A stretch of DNA of 64,000 nt, from the NCBI GenBank assembly GCA_910575795.1, contig CAJTGE010000033.1, forward strand, positions 1-64,000, given 5' to 3'. The notes beneath the pieces are model-generated. The model was not told the origin of the DNA, did not search any database, and saw only the letters and a program-made list of their open reading frames with translations. The DNA is from Clostridiaceae bacterium (lineage in GTDB: Bacteria; Bacillota; Clostridia; Lachnospirales; Lachnospiraceae). The position numbers and the translations under genes were made by a program. Positions 17,718-25,257 of this stretch are shown here, piece by piece (the stretch's first letter is position 1; each line of letters starts with the position of its first letter).

Positions 17718-18044
17718 TCTCAACCTCCATTGTTCCATAGATTGTAAAAATTGATGCTATTGTTTTCTTGCTCTGTATTCCATTCTATACACATTTCATA
17801 AGGGGTTAGGGGATTTTTCCCCTACAAGCGGATTGGATATCCATTTTGCAAACGTGTAAACGGTGCAAAATCGCCATTTGGATATCCGAATCCAGTGCTT
17901 GATATTCTACCAAAAACCTTAAACAAAGAGAGCAACAAGTCTAGAAACATATTTCTTGATTTTGAGGAACAGCTCCTAAAATCAGCCATTTCCCAACTTA
18001 TTGCCCTGTCTGCTAAAACTGCCCTTTTCTCTGCTACTTTTTCT
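17718..18044. other. Gene-free stretch with nested inverted repeats: candidate oriT
   Basis: Between mobC and the parR-like gene there are no convincing genes. Three inverted repeats are visible: TAGGGG/CCCCTA (17807-17824), GGATTGGATATCCA with TGGATATCCGAATCC (17830-17843 and 17879-17893, one extra base), and inside it TTTTGCA/TGCAAAA (17844-17870). The position next to mobC and the relaxase is where oriT usually lies. The nick site cannot be named from sequence. A parC-like centromere for the ParM/ParR pair is the alternative. Confidence 0.5.
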
Positions 18045-18377
18045 TCAAAACAAATCTTCCAGAGCATCCAGCACATCTTCACTGATTTTTGGCAGAGAAT
18101 TGTCCTCTTTTTCTGCCAATTTCTCCATTTCTACCATAGGCAATGCTGTTTGCCCTCGCAGCAGATTCCCCATCTCGCTTCTGAAACGCTCCCAATAGTT
18201 TTCAGATATCTCCGCTTTATTCTCTGCATCCGCATTTTTAAAGTAGCGGACAAGCGACTTAATTATGACTTTTGAATAAGTCTTCTCCACCGACTTGTCC
18301 ATTGTCTGCATATAATCCCATGCTTTCCTATGTTCCTCTTTATCGAGATTGAAGCGGATATTAATATTTTTTATCAT
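18045..18377 (-). CDS. ParR-like centromere-binding adaptor
   Basis: 110 residues. The N terminus [20 protein letters not shown] and the following basic helical region resemble small ribbon-helix-helix adaptors encoded after ParM-type actins. The C terminus is acidic and hydrophobic ([15 protein letters not shown]), as expected of a tail that contacts the filament. It overlaps the parM stop by ATGA (18374-18377). Assignment relies on gene pairing more than on sequence motifs. Confidence 0.65.
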   Translation of the reverse strand: MIKNINIRFNLDKEEHRKAWDYMQTMDKSVEKTYSKVIIKSLVRYFKNADAENKAEISENYWERFRSEMGNLLRGQTALPMVEMEKLAEKEDNSLPKISEDVLDALEDLF

Positions 18378-19306
18378 GATGCCTTTCCTCTGCTCTGTGT
18401 CCGTTTCAAGGTCTGTAACGCCAATACCTCATACCCCTTTGCCGTTGCACAAATATCCTGAATAATCACCACTCTGTCCGCATCATATTCTGCAAAATTC
18501 TTTATCAAACAGCCGCCACCGCCTATTACATACAGTTTCATCAGATCGGGATTATAGCCATATTCCCGCAGTTTACTGAATACCTGTTTTACATAATCCT
18601 TTGCCACCTCTGATACTGCCTGTATGTACTGTTCGGGAATATCCGCAGTTCCTTTGCGGAATATTTCCTCAATAATATGATCCGGAACCTCGCACTGACA
18701 GTTTCTCATGACCTCGTTTCTTGCCTTTTTCATACACTGATACACGCCAAACTGCTCTGTAAAGATTTTGCCCGCTAAAGGCTTTCCATTCTGCATAAAT
18801 GCCACGTTCATCGTTCCATTGCCGATATCCACCAATACTGTATTCCCTCTGATATCTCCATCATAATTGATAAATGCGGCATACCCCTGTGGATGAATGG
18901 AAGCATCCGCAATAACCACGTGATAGGAATCTCCGTTATATTTGAAGTGTACATCCTTTTCATGCAGCAGATACTCCCGAAAACTTTCTTTCTGTTCCTT
19001 TACCCAAAACAGCGGCACTCCGGCTGCTAAATGAAGAACTGCCTCATGCTTTCCTCTGAATTTAAGTTCTTCCGCAACAGCCGCAAGCGTTAAAATCCAA
19101 TAATCCTCATCATTAATTTTCTGTACCTGAAACTCCTTATGCCCGCCGCCGATTCCGCATTCTTTTCCTTTGTATTCTAACGCTGTCGCTCCCAACTGCA
19201 CCTCTTTTTCCACGCTGGCGGCAAAAATCCTGTGCGCCGTTTTCATGTTGCCATATCCATGATCCACGCCTAAAATCAATTTTCCGTTATAATATAATTC
19301 CTGCAT
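18374..19306 (-). CDS. ParM/StbA-like actin-type segregation ATPase
   Basis: 310 residues from the ATG at 19306, with GGAGGAA upstream. Actin-fold nucleotide motifs are visible: phosphate-1 GVDHGYGNMKTA near the N terminus, phosphate-2 LVDIGNGTMNVAFM near 165, and the adenosine motif VIGGGGCLI near 268. ParM filaments push plasmid copies apart. Its presence in an integrated element implies a plasmid-like, replicating form. It is coupled to the parR-like gene by ATGA. Confidence 0.85.
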   Translation of the reverse strand: MQELYYNGKLILGVDHGYGNMKTAHRIFAASVEKEVQLGATALEYKGKECGIGGGHKEFQVQKINDEDYWILTLAAVAEELKFRGKHEAVLHLAAGVPLFWVKEQKESFREYLLHEKDVHFKYNGDSYHVVIADASIHPQGYAAFINYDGDIRGNTVLVDIGNGTMNVAFMQNGKPLAGKIFTEQFGVYQCMKKARNEVMRNCQCEVPDHIIEEIFRKGTADIPEQYIQAVSEVAKDYVKQVFSKLREYGYNPDLMKLYVIGGGGCLIKNFAEYDADRVVIIQDICATAKGYEVLALQTLKRTQSRGKAS

Positions 19307-19359
19307 AATCAATTCCTCCAATCTTTTTAATGTTTCTTACTACAATACGAGATTGCTTT

Positions 19360-20388
19360 CTATACCTCGTTTCTTCCATTACCGTACTCATAATAATTTA
19401 CTTCCGCACTATAATAATTACTAATTGTGTTCGGCGCATTATAAAGTGCTGTCAGCAGATATGCCTTAATATTCGCTATATGGGTTGTGGTCTTTTCCAT
19501 GCTGTCCAAAACATAGCGAATATGCCCCGAATCCAGCTTTAGGAATTTTCCCTTGACTACCCCATATGGATAATCTGCACCGCCGATACGTATACTTTTT
19601 CTTTGGATCGCCACCACATCTACGATGATTTCTACCAGCTCGTCCAACAATTCATACTGATATTTCATATCCGCTTTCAGAATCTCATAATCTATATTTT
19701 CTTTCACAATCTGCGTATAAATCTCTATCGCATCCATCTGATCCATATCTGTTTCTCCCTGATTGATGGATAGATAATCTTTATTAGTAATCTCTATGAT
19801 ATTCTTTGTATTTGTCTCCCCTTTCAGAGAGAGACCTGTCGCCTTTGAAGTCGTACCCTCCCTCTTTTCAGGGATGCCCCTCTCTCCTTCTACGGATAGA
19901 GGTATCTCCTTTGGCGGGGAGAGTGTATTTTCCTCAATCTCTTCCGGAAATGTTACTTCATACAGCCTTTGGGGAATTAACTCAATAAACAGCACATTAT
20001 TCAAAATCTGTCCCCTTACTTGGATTGTTTTGAAGATACGTTTGATAATTCCCATTTTCTCAAGAGCTTTTACCGCCTCTGTTGCCTGCTTCTTTGACAA
20101 TCCGAAAGTGTCTGCGATCTGATCATAGCTACGCTGTAGGTAATCATCACGGAATTTCTTTTTCATACCAATTAACCGTCCGCTTTCCTCATCCCGTTCT
20201 TCTTTTGGTCGATACCAATATACGATATCAGCTAAAATGTGAATCGCATTATTATGCGGCGCACCATTCGGGTATCTGATTGTCTTAAACCACACCATAG
20301 GAATTACATTTCCTGTAAAATTCATGGTTCCAACTTTATCCACAATGGGATTTCCTGTTGAATACCGGAATGTCTTTTTATATCCCAT
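19360..20388 (-). CDS. RepA-like replication initiator (replication initiator protein A family)
   Basis: 342 residues. The N-terminal 140 residues match the RepA_N winged-helix domain of plasmid initiators (KVGTMNFTGNVIPMVWFKTI ... NAIHILADIVYWYRP ... YDQIADTFGLSKKQATEAVK). The C-terminal part (ENIDYEILKADMKYQYELLD, DEYVEIIVDVVA-like) resembles the DUF6017-type tail of such proteins in Clostridia. It lies upstream of the parM/parR pair and downstream of int on the same strand. It probably drives replication of the excised circle. Confidence 0.85.
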   Translation of the reverse strand: MGYKKTFRYSTGNPIVDKVGTMNFTGNVIPMVWFKTIRYPNGAPHNNAIHILADIVYWYRPKEERDEESGRLIGMKKKFRDDYLQRSYDQIADTFGLSKKQATEAVKALEKMGIIKRIFKTIQVRGQILNNVLFIELIPQRLYEVTFPEEIEENTLSPPKEIPLSVEGERGIPEKREGTTSKATGLSLKGETNTKNIIEITNKDYLSINQGETDMDQMDAIEIYTQIVKENIDYEILKADMKYQYELLDELVEIIVDVVAIQRKSIRIGGADYPYGVVKGKFLKLDSGHIRYVLDSMEKTTTHIANIKAYLLTALYNAPNTISNYYSAEVNYYEYGNGRNEV

Positions 20389-20427
20389 CCTTTCCCTCTT
20401 TCCGCAATTTATTATTTACTTCAAAGA

Positions 20428-20472
20428 GAGCCTTTGTTATACTGAAATTGCAGTTTGAGTATAGTAAGGCTC
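20428..20472 (-). terminator. Imperfect hairpin downstream of int
   Basis: GAGCCTTTGTTATACT (20428-20443) pairs with AGTATAGTAAGGCTC (20458-20472). On the minus strand the stem is followed by TCTTTG, a weak T tract. It separates int from repA. Confidence 0.5.
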
Positions 20473-20480
20473 TGCTTTGC

Positions 20481-21584
20481 TTACTCCGAAATGCCCTTGT
20501 TACCAGCAGGGGCATTTTCTTTTATTCCTGCCATCTTGTCCAGCATATCCGCTACCTTTTCCTGCTCTGACGGATATAAATGTCCGTAAGTATTTAATGT
20601 GATCCGAATATCTTTATGTCCAAGACGTTCTTTAATAATCATAGGCTGGACCCCAAGATGTATGAGATAGGCGCAGCTTGAATGTCTCAGGTCGTGGACA
20701 CGGATATATTTGACTCCCGCTTTATCCGCATGGCGTTTCATCACATGCTGTACCGCCTCCGGCACAACTGCAAAAATCCTTTCATCTGCGGGCAGCTTAT
20801 ACATAGATGCCATATATGCTTTTAACTCTTCCGCCAAAAATTCAGGAATAATCACCGTCCGCACAGATTCCCTTGTTTTAGGTTCTGTAATCTCGTCTTT
20901 TCCCTTATGCCGGAAATATGTCTTAGTAATAGATATTCTCCTGTTTACCGTGTCAATGTCCAATGCAGTGAGCGCTAGGGCTTCACCAATCCTGCATCCA
21001 CTGTAAAACAGCAGATCAAACAAAACGTGATACTTACTCCCCAAGTCAAAAGTTTCGATAAAACAATTAAATTCATCTAATGTCCAAAATTGTAACTGCT
21101 TTTTATCTGCATCTGCCCTGCCCATGCGCTTTACTTTCGTGCAGGGATTATCTTTCAAGTTGTAAATCTTTGTAGCATGGGTAAATAGAGCTGTCATTTG
21201 ATTTTGAAGCATACGCTGATAGGTTTCCTTAAATCCTTTGGACCGTATCTCGTTCTGCCACTGGATAATATCTGCTGGTGTAATGCCATCCATAGCCTTA
21301 TTACCTAACAACGGAATAATATGATGTTCAATCATGTAACGCTTATTCCGAATCGTGCGCTGTTTCAACTCGCCGTCTTTATCCCTGAAATATACCTCTA
21401 CAAAATCCGTCAGTTTCATGTTCATATCTGTTTTTGACGCCAACAGCGTATTGCGTTCCCATTCCAAGGCTTCTTTTTTACTCGCAAATCCCCGTTTCTT
21501 CTTATGTTTTTTCTTGCCCTGCCAGTCCTCCACCCATATCTGTGACGTCCATGTGCCTTTTTCCGTATCTTTAGATACTGCCAT
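20481..21584 (-). CDS. int: Site-specific integrase of the tuf-linked element (Tn916-type tyrosine recombinase)
   Basis: 367 residues from the ATG at 21584, chosen because GGAGGGAG lies upstream. An N-terminal AP2-like arm-binding segment (TWTSQIWVEDWQGKKKHKKK), a SAM-like core-binding domain and the catalytic domain are all present. Catalytic residues seen are R in YSGCRIGEALAL, H and R in RVHDLRHSS, H in LGHKD and Y in NTYGHLYP. It should recombine the 50-bp tuf repeat. The excisionase-like gene lies immediately upstream. A broken relative is at 1612-1740. Confidence 0.94.
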   Translation of the reverse strand: MAVSKDTEKGTWTSQIWVEDWQGKKKHKKKRGFASKKEALEWERNTLLASKTDMNMKLTDFVEVYFRDKDGELKQRTIRNKRYMIEHHIIPLLGNKAMDGITPADIIQWQNEIRSKGFKETYQRMLQNQMTALFTHATKIYNLKDNPCTKVKRMGRADADKKQLQFWTLDEFNCFIETFDLGSKYHVLFDLLFYSGCRIGEALALTALDIDTVNRRISITKTYFRHKGKDEITEPKTRESVRTVIIPEFLAEELKAYMASMYKLPADERIFAVVPEAVQHVMKRHADKAGVKYIRVHDLRHSSCAYLIHLGVQPMIIKERLGHKDIRITLNTYGHLYPSEQEKVADMLDKMAGIKENAPAGNKGISE

Positions 21585-21603
21585 TCTACAATCACTCCCT
21601 CCT

Positions 21604-21798
21604 TTATCCGATATTTCTTTTTCCGAAGTAAAATCTTTCACTCCAATAGGTACGTGGTACTTTTGCCTGTACCGTCATATATCCGGCAGCCGCCAATTCT
21701 TCGTTAAGCTGACGGATAATGCGATACCCCTTCTGCTTTGACACGCCCAACTCCTGAGCGACATCATCAACAGTCATCATATAGTTTGTCTTTTCCAT
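21604..21798 (-). CDS. xis: Excisionase-like helix-turn-helix protein
   Basis: 64 residues. A single winged-HTH segment (TVDDVAQELGVSKQKGYRII) is followed by a basic C terminus (RTYWSERFYFGKRNIG). Size, position directly upstream of int on the same strand and the HTH type fit the excisionase or integrase-control proteins of clostridial elements. It probably bends DNA at the element end during excision. Confidence 0.75.
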   Translation of the reverse strand: MEKTNYMMTVDDVAQELGVSKQKGYRIIRQLNEELAAAGYMTVQAKVPRTYWSERFYFGKRNIG

Positions 21799-21832
21799 GT
21801 CAGTTCTCCTTTCGCATTATATTTTCTCTAAT

Positions 21833-21951
21833 TACGCATTTCGTATTTAGATTGATCTTTTATTATTACTCATTGCGTATTTTGTCAATACTATTTTAAA
21901 ATTATTTTTTGATATTTACGAATTGCATAATACGTTGTGCGGTGTTATAAT
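21833..21951. promoter_or_regulatory. Divergent promoters for xis-int and the rightward genes, with operator-like repeats
   Basis: Minus strand: TTGACA (21883-21888), 17-nt spacer, TAATAA (21860-21865), driving xis-int. Plus strand: TTGCAT (21923-21928), 17-nt spacer, TATAAT (21946-21951), driving the HEPN-motif gene. Related ACG/CGT motifs recur: TACGCATTTCGTA (21833-21845, dyad), ATTGCGTATTT, and ACGAATTGCATAATACG over the plus -35. They are candidate operators for the XRE regulator at 22522. Confidence 0.65.
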
Positions 21952-22025
21952 ATACAAGATAACTTTTCTATTTTTGTCACTAACGTGGCAATCAGTATAC
22001 TGTATGAGGAAAATAGCATAAGGAA

Positions 22026-22457
22026 ATGGATGAATTAATGGATAGAGATCAATTTAAGCTTATACACAGCGAACTAATTCAACAAGTTCAATGTATAGAA
22101 AATAATTTGAAGATAATATATGCCGCAATGTGCAAAGGAAATTTTAACAATAATTTAAAATCCGTTGAAAAGATGAACTTGGGTAAGATAGCGAGAGACC
22201 TTGAAGAACTCGACAATAGTGATGATATGCCTGAATTTTCTGAAGAAGAATACAACACGATAGATGAAATCAGGGAAATAAGAAATTATTGGTGTCATCA
22301 GTGTTACTTAGATTATATCTATATCGAAAATGATTATGAGCGGGAGAAAGCATTTCAAAAAGTTGCTAAAAAATTGCATTATGACGAATATAGGACATAT
22401 GACTTATTTAAAAAAACGGAAGAAATGCGTTTGATTATTATAAGAAAATATAGATAA
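22026..22457 (+). CDS. HEPN-motif protein, uncharacterised
   Basis: 143 residues, helical and charged, not recognised as a named family. Residues 86-91 read RNYWCH, an R-N-x3-H match to the R-x4-6-H motif of HEPN RNase domains, and it sits in a helix-like context (DEIREIRNYWCHQCYLDY). HEPN proteins are common toxins and defence effectors. Alternatives are a non-catalytic HEPN-like helical bundle or a chance match. A start at 22038 is also possible. It is the first gene of a + strand group (this gene, XRE, TIGR02391-like) transcribed from 21923-21951, between int and the tuf end of the element. Confidence 0.65.
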   Translation: MDELMDRDQFKLIHSELIQQVQCIENNLKIIYAAMCKGNFNNNLKSVEKMNLGKIARDLEELDNSDDMPEFSEEEYNTIDEIREIRNYWCHQCYLDYIYIENDYEREKAFQKVAKKLHYDEYRTYDLFKKTEEMRLIIIRKYR

Positions 22458-22521
22458 TGTAGAGAATGTTTATGTTTATGAGAATGAAATAAAAAATTTG
22501 AACAGAAAGGAATACATATTT

Positions 22522-22986
22522 ATGGGTTACGGTCAAAATCTAAAAGATATTTTAGACAACAAAGGCATGACAGTAAAGGAACTTGCGCTAAAAGCGAAAA
22601 TCGCTCCCACAACGCTTTATTCGATTATCCAGCGAGACACTGCTATCCGTTTTGACACTGCACTTAGAATTTCTAATATATTGGATATCCCCATCAGTTC
22701 TATCTGCAAGGATAACCCCTATGACGATATCGAAACCTTACCAGCACTTCCGTCTGACAGCGAAAAGCGGAATATCAACAGTCACAAGAACGCCTATATA
22801 TCAGATCGTACCGCCCGCATCTTGAAAAAGTTTGATTACACAGAACTGCCTATGGTGGATGAGTTGATTGCAGATTTATATGTACTGGACGATATCACCA
22901 GACGCGATCTGTTTGAATATGCTAAAATGCTGAAGAAAAATCATACTTCTCCCGAGAGAGCCGCTGATTTGAAGGATATAAAATAG
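22522..22986 (+). CDS. XRE-family transcriptional regulator of the element
   Basis: 154 residues from the ATG at 22522. AAGGA precedes it, and the upstream in-frame TTG at 22498 has no ribosome site. The N-terminal Cro/CI HTH reads MTVKELALKAKIAPTTLYSI, followed by a linker and a C-terminal helical segment (DELIADLYVLDDITRRDLFE). It is oriented away from int, with operator-like repeats between. It probably represses the divergent promoters that control excision. A frameshifted, truncated copy is at 1732-2177. Confidence 0.88.
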   Translation: MGYGQNLKDILDNKGMTVKELALKAKIAPTTLYSIIQRDTAIRFDTALRISNILDIPISSICKDNPYDDIETLPALPSDSEKRNINSHKNAYISDRTARILKKFDYTELPMVDELIADLYVLDDITRRDLFEYAKMLKKNHTSPERAADLKDIK

Positions 22987-23058
22987 AAATAGTATTACAC
23001 TTAATACATCAACAAATATGGAAAGGGTAACATTATATTTTGTTATTGGTATATACAT

Positions 23059-23760
23059 ATGAATGAACATCTATATTTTCTTTATAATTGGTTTAAAGAA
23101 ATTGATTGTGATAAAAATTTTCCTCACATTCTTTTTCTAAATGCCGACATAATAATTGTTAAAGATCATCTTAATCATTTAAGTCAAGATATAAGCCAGA
23201 CTGACCCCTTTTACAGCAAAGAATTTATGCGTCTAAAAGACCGTTTATTTAATTCATTCGGTGTAAATCCTGCTATTCATGGGATGACATTTGGTTATAT
23301 TACTTCCTTATATGAAAAACAAAAACATCCTTTCAATGATATATGGGATTATATTCACCCAAAAATCCAAAAGGTTTTCAAAGGACAATATCTCTCTGGA
23401 TTCTATGCAGATGCGGCTGAAAATGCTTTTAAAGAAATCAACGCACGAACAAAACGCATATATGCAAATGCATGTCCAAATACTCCTATTCCGGACGGTG
23501 CCGCTGCAATGACAAGAGTATATTCTTCAAACAATCCCATTGTAGAATTTTGTGATAGACATACCGAGAGTGGACAAAATACTCAATTAGGTTTTATGAA
23601 AATGGCTGAAGGTGCTATGATTGCATTAAGAAATCCAGTTGCGCATGAGAATCTAAACATGTCCCAAGATGATGCAATGCGTCAACTCATGTTTGCAAGT
23701 ATGATAATGTATAAGATTGACGAAGGTGTTATTCATTCGGGTATTACTGAACAAAAATAA
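23059..23760 (+). CDS. TIGR02391 (Ymh)-like protein with HEPN-type motif
   Basis: 233 residues. The C-terminal block (EGAMIALRNPVAHENLNMSQ) resembles TIGR02391/Ymh proteins, whose hallmark is a RNPxAHE segment. R191 to H196 also fits the R-x4-H motif of HEPN RNases. Proteins of this type occur in defence loci and are suspected RNases. The N-terminal half is unfamiliar. It is the last gene before the tuf attachment repeat and ends at a strong terminator (23781-23808). Its promoter is not obvious, and the 72-bp gap after the XRE gene suggests co-transcription. Confidence 0.75.
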   Translation: MNEHLYFLYNWFKEIDCDKNFPHILFLNADIIIVKDHLNHLSQDISQTDPFYSKEFMRLKDRLFNSFGVNPAIHGMTFGYITSLYEKQKHPFNDIWDYIHPKIQKVFKGQYLSGFYADAAENAFKEINARTKRIYANACPNTPIPDGAAAMTRVYSSNNPIVEFCDRHTESGQNTQLGFMKMAEGAMIALRNPVAHENLNMSQDDAMRQLMFASMIMYKIDEGVIHSGITEQK

Positions 23761-23766
23761 AATATC

Positions 23767-23784
23767 GTAGCCATTTTGTAGCCA
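23767..23784. repeat. Candidate integrase arm-type site, right end
   Basis: Identical 18-mer to 2491-2508, lying 91 bp from the attachment repeat. It overlaps the left edge of the terminator hairpin of the TIGR02391-like gene. Confidence 0.6.
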
Positions 23785-23808
23785 CTTTAGTTCTCTAAAG
23801 TGGCTTTT
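23781..23808 (+). terminator. Terminator of the rightward gene group
   Basis: GCCACTTTAG (23781-23790) pairs with CTAAAGTGGC (23795-23804) and is followed by TTTT. It stops + strand transcription before it meets tuf. Confidence 0.8.
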
Positions 23809-23816
23809 CACATAAA

Positions 23817-23846
23817 AAGGCTTTCGGAGAAATCTCCGAAAGCCTT
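23817..23846 (-). terminator. Terminator of tuf, carried on the element
   Basis: AAGGCTTTCGGAGA and its complement form a near-perfect stem. On the minus strand it follows the tuf stop codon by about 20 bp and is followed by TTTT. It lies inside the integrated element, so the element supplies the terminator for the host gene. Confidence 0.8.
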
Positions 23847-23867
23847 GATTTTGCTGAATAAATTGTA

Positions 23868-23925
23868 ATTACTCGATGATAGTAACCACACGACCAGACC
23901 CAACAGTCCTACCACCCTCACGGAT
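23868..23925. repeat. Right attachment repeat within the 3' end of tuf
   Basis: This is the partner of the repeat at 2333-2390 and includes the last codons and stop of the intact tuf. The crossover must lie inside the 50-bp identity (23876-23925). The tuf reading frame is kept intact because the element supplies the same codons. Confidence 0.92.
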
Positions 23926-25062
23926 AGCGAAACGAAGACCCTGCTCCATAGCTACCGGATGGATCAGCTCTACCGTCATCTCTACGTTGTCGCCAGGCAT
24001 GCACATCTCTGTGCCGGCCGGTAACTCGCAAACACCGGTAACGTCAGTGGTTCTGAAATAGAACTGCGGACGATAGTTGTTGAAGAACGGTGTATGACGG
24101 CCGCCCTCGTCTTTGGTCAGAACGTAAACCTGAGCCGTAAATTTCTTATGGCACTTTACGGAACCCGGTTTTACCAGACACTGGCCTCTCTGGATCTCGG
24201 TTCTCTGAACGCCGCGGAGCAGAGCGCCGATGTTGTCGCCGGCCTGAGCCTCGTCAAGCAGCTTGCGGAACATCTCAATACCGGTTACAACAACCTTACG
24301 GATATCCTCGTGGATACCAACGATCTCAACTTCGTCGGAAACGTGAAGCGTACCACGCTCTACACGGCCTGTGGCAACTGTACCGCGGCCGGTGATGGAG
24401 AATACGTCCTCTACAGGCATCAGGAACGGCTTATCCGTATCACGAACCGGATCCGGAATATAGCTGTCAACTGCATCCATCAGCTCAAGAACCTTGTCGC
24501 CCCACTCGCAGTTCGGATCCTCAAGAGCCTTTAATGCGGAACCCTGGATAACCGGCGTGTCGTCGCCCGGGAACTCGTACTCGTTCAGAAGCTCGCGGAT
24601 CTCCATCTCTACCAGCTCAAGAAGCTCCTCGTCGTCAACCATATCGCACTTGTTCATGAATACTACGATATAGGGAACGCCTACCTGACGGGAAAGAAGG
24701 ATGTGCTCTCTCGTCTGAGCCATAACGCCGTCTGTAGCAGCTACTACCAGGATAGCGCCGTCCATCTGAGCCGCGCCGGTAATCATGTTCTTTACATAGT
24801 CAGCATGGCCTGGGCAGTCAACGTGCGCATAGTGCCTCTTGTCTGTCTCATACTCAACGTGCGCGGTGGAGATCGTGATTCCACGCTCTCTCTCCTCCGG
24901 CGCTTTATCGATCATATCGAATGCAACAGCCTCGCCGGTACCCTTTCTCTCGTGGAGAGTCTTGGTGATAGCGGCTGTCAGTGTCGTCTTACCATGGTCA
25001 ACGTGTCCGATGGTACCAATGTTGCAATGCGGTTTGGTTCTTTCAAACTTTGCTTTTGCCAT
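23869..25062 (-). CDS. tuf: Translation elongation factor Tu
   Basis: 397 residues, full length. GTPase motifs: GHVDHGKT (G1), DCPGHADY (G3), NKCDM (G4). Domains II and III are present to the terminal [12 protein letters not shown]-Tu brings aminoacyl-tRNA to the ribosome. Last gene of the str cluster, with its own promoter in the 195-bp gap after fusA. Its final codons are the attachment site of the mobile element downstream, and the protein is unchanged by the insertion. Confidence 0.98.
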   Translation of the reverse strand: MAKAKFERTKPHCNIGTIGHVDHGKTTLTAAITKTLHERKGTGEAVAFDMIDKAPEERERGITISTAHVEYETDKRHYAHVDCPGHADYVKNMITGAAQMDGAILVVAATDGVMAQTREHILLSRQVGVPYIVVFMNKCDMVDDEELLELVEMEIRELLNEYEFPGDDTPVIQGSALKALEDPNCEWGDKVLELMDAVDSYIPDPVRDTDKPFLMPVEDVFSITGRGTVATGRVERGTLHVSDEVEIVGIHEDIRKVVVTGIEMFRKLLDEAQAGDNIGALLRGVQRTEIQRGQCLVKPGSVKCHKKFTAQVYVLTKDEGGRHTPFFNNYRPQFYFRTTDVTGVCELPAGTEMCMPGDNVEMTVELIHPVAMEQGLRFAIREGGRTVGSGRVVTIIE

Positions 25063-25125
25063 TTTATATCGTTCCTCCTTAATCTGCGCCCACTAAGGCT
25101 TATAATTTATGTTAGGCTGTCTCTT

Positions 25126-25154
25126 ATTATATTCGATTAGAACACATTTTTCAA
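25126..25154 (-). promoter_or_regulatory. Promoter of tuf
   Basis: On the minus strand TTGAAA (25149-25154) is separated by 17 nt from TATAAT (25126-25131), about 65 bp upstream of the tuf ATG. A GC-rich inverted repeat around 25170-25200 lies just upstream of it, between fusA and tuf. Confidence 0.75.
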
Positions 25155-25257
25155 GCCTATATTTACCTTTCCGGGCAGTTTTTGGGCCCGGAAAGGATTT
25201 TTAATGATACGACTGGTTGTTTATTTGTAACAGTCCGGTTTTTCTGAACTGTTATGT

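Larger units (their letters stand above)
2341..23925. mobile_element. Integrative mobilizable element in tuf carrying Qat and type I R-M defence
   Basis: The 21.5-kb element is bounded by 50-bp direct repeats of the tuf 3' end. It contains its own tyrosine integrase and excisionase-like gene, a replication initiator, a ParM/ParR-like pair, MobC and a relaxase, but no conjugation (type IV secretion) genes. It is therefore best called an integrative mobilizable element, or an integrated mobilizable plasmid. Cargo is a type I R-M operon with an embedded DUF1016 nuclease, a QatABCD operon and two HEPN-motif proteins. Base composition is clearly more AT-rich than the backbone. Repeats of GTAGCCATTTTGTAGCCA near both ends are candidate integrase arm sites. 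Confidence 0.88.

Noticed and set aside
17822-18082. 86-codon minus-strand ORF in the mobC-parR gap
   Set aside because: No ribosome site, overlaps the parR-like gene in another frame, and covers the inverted repeats proposed as oriT or centromere.
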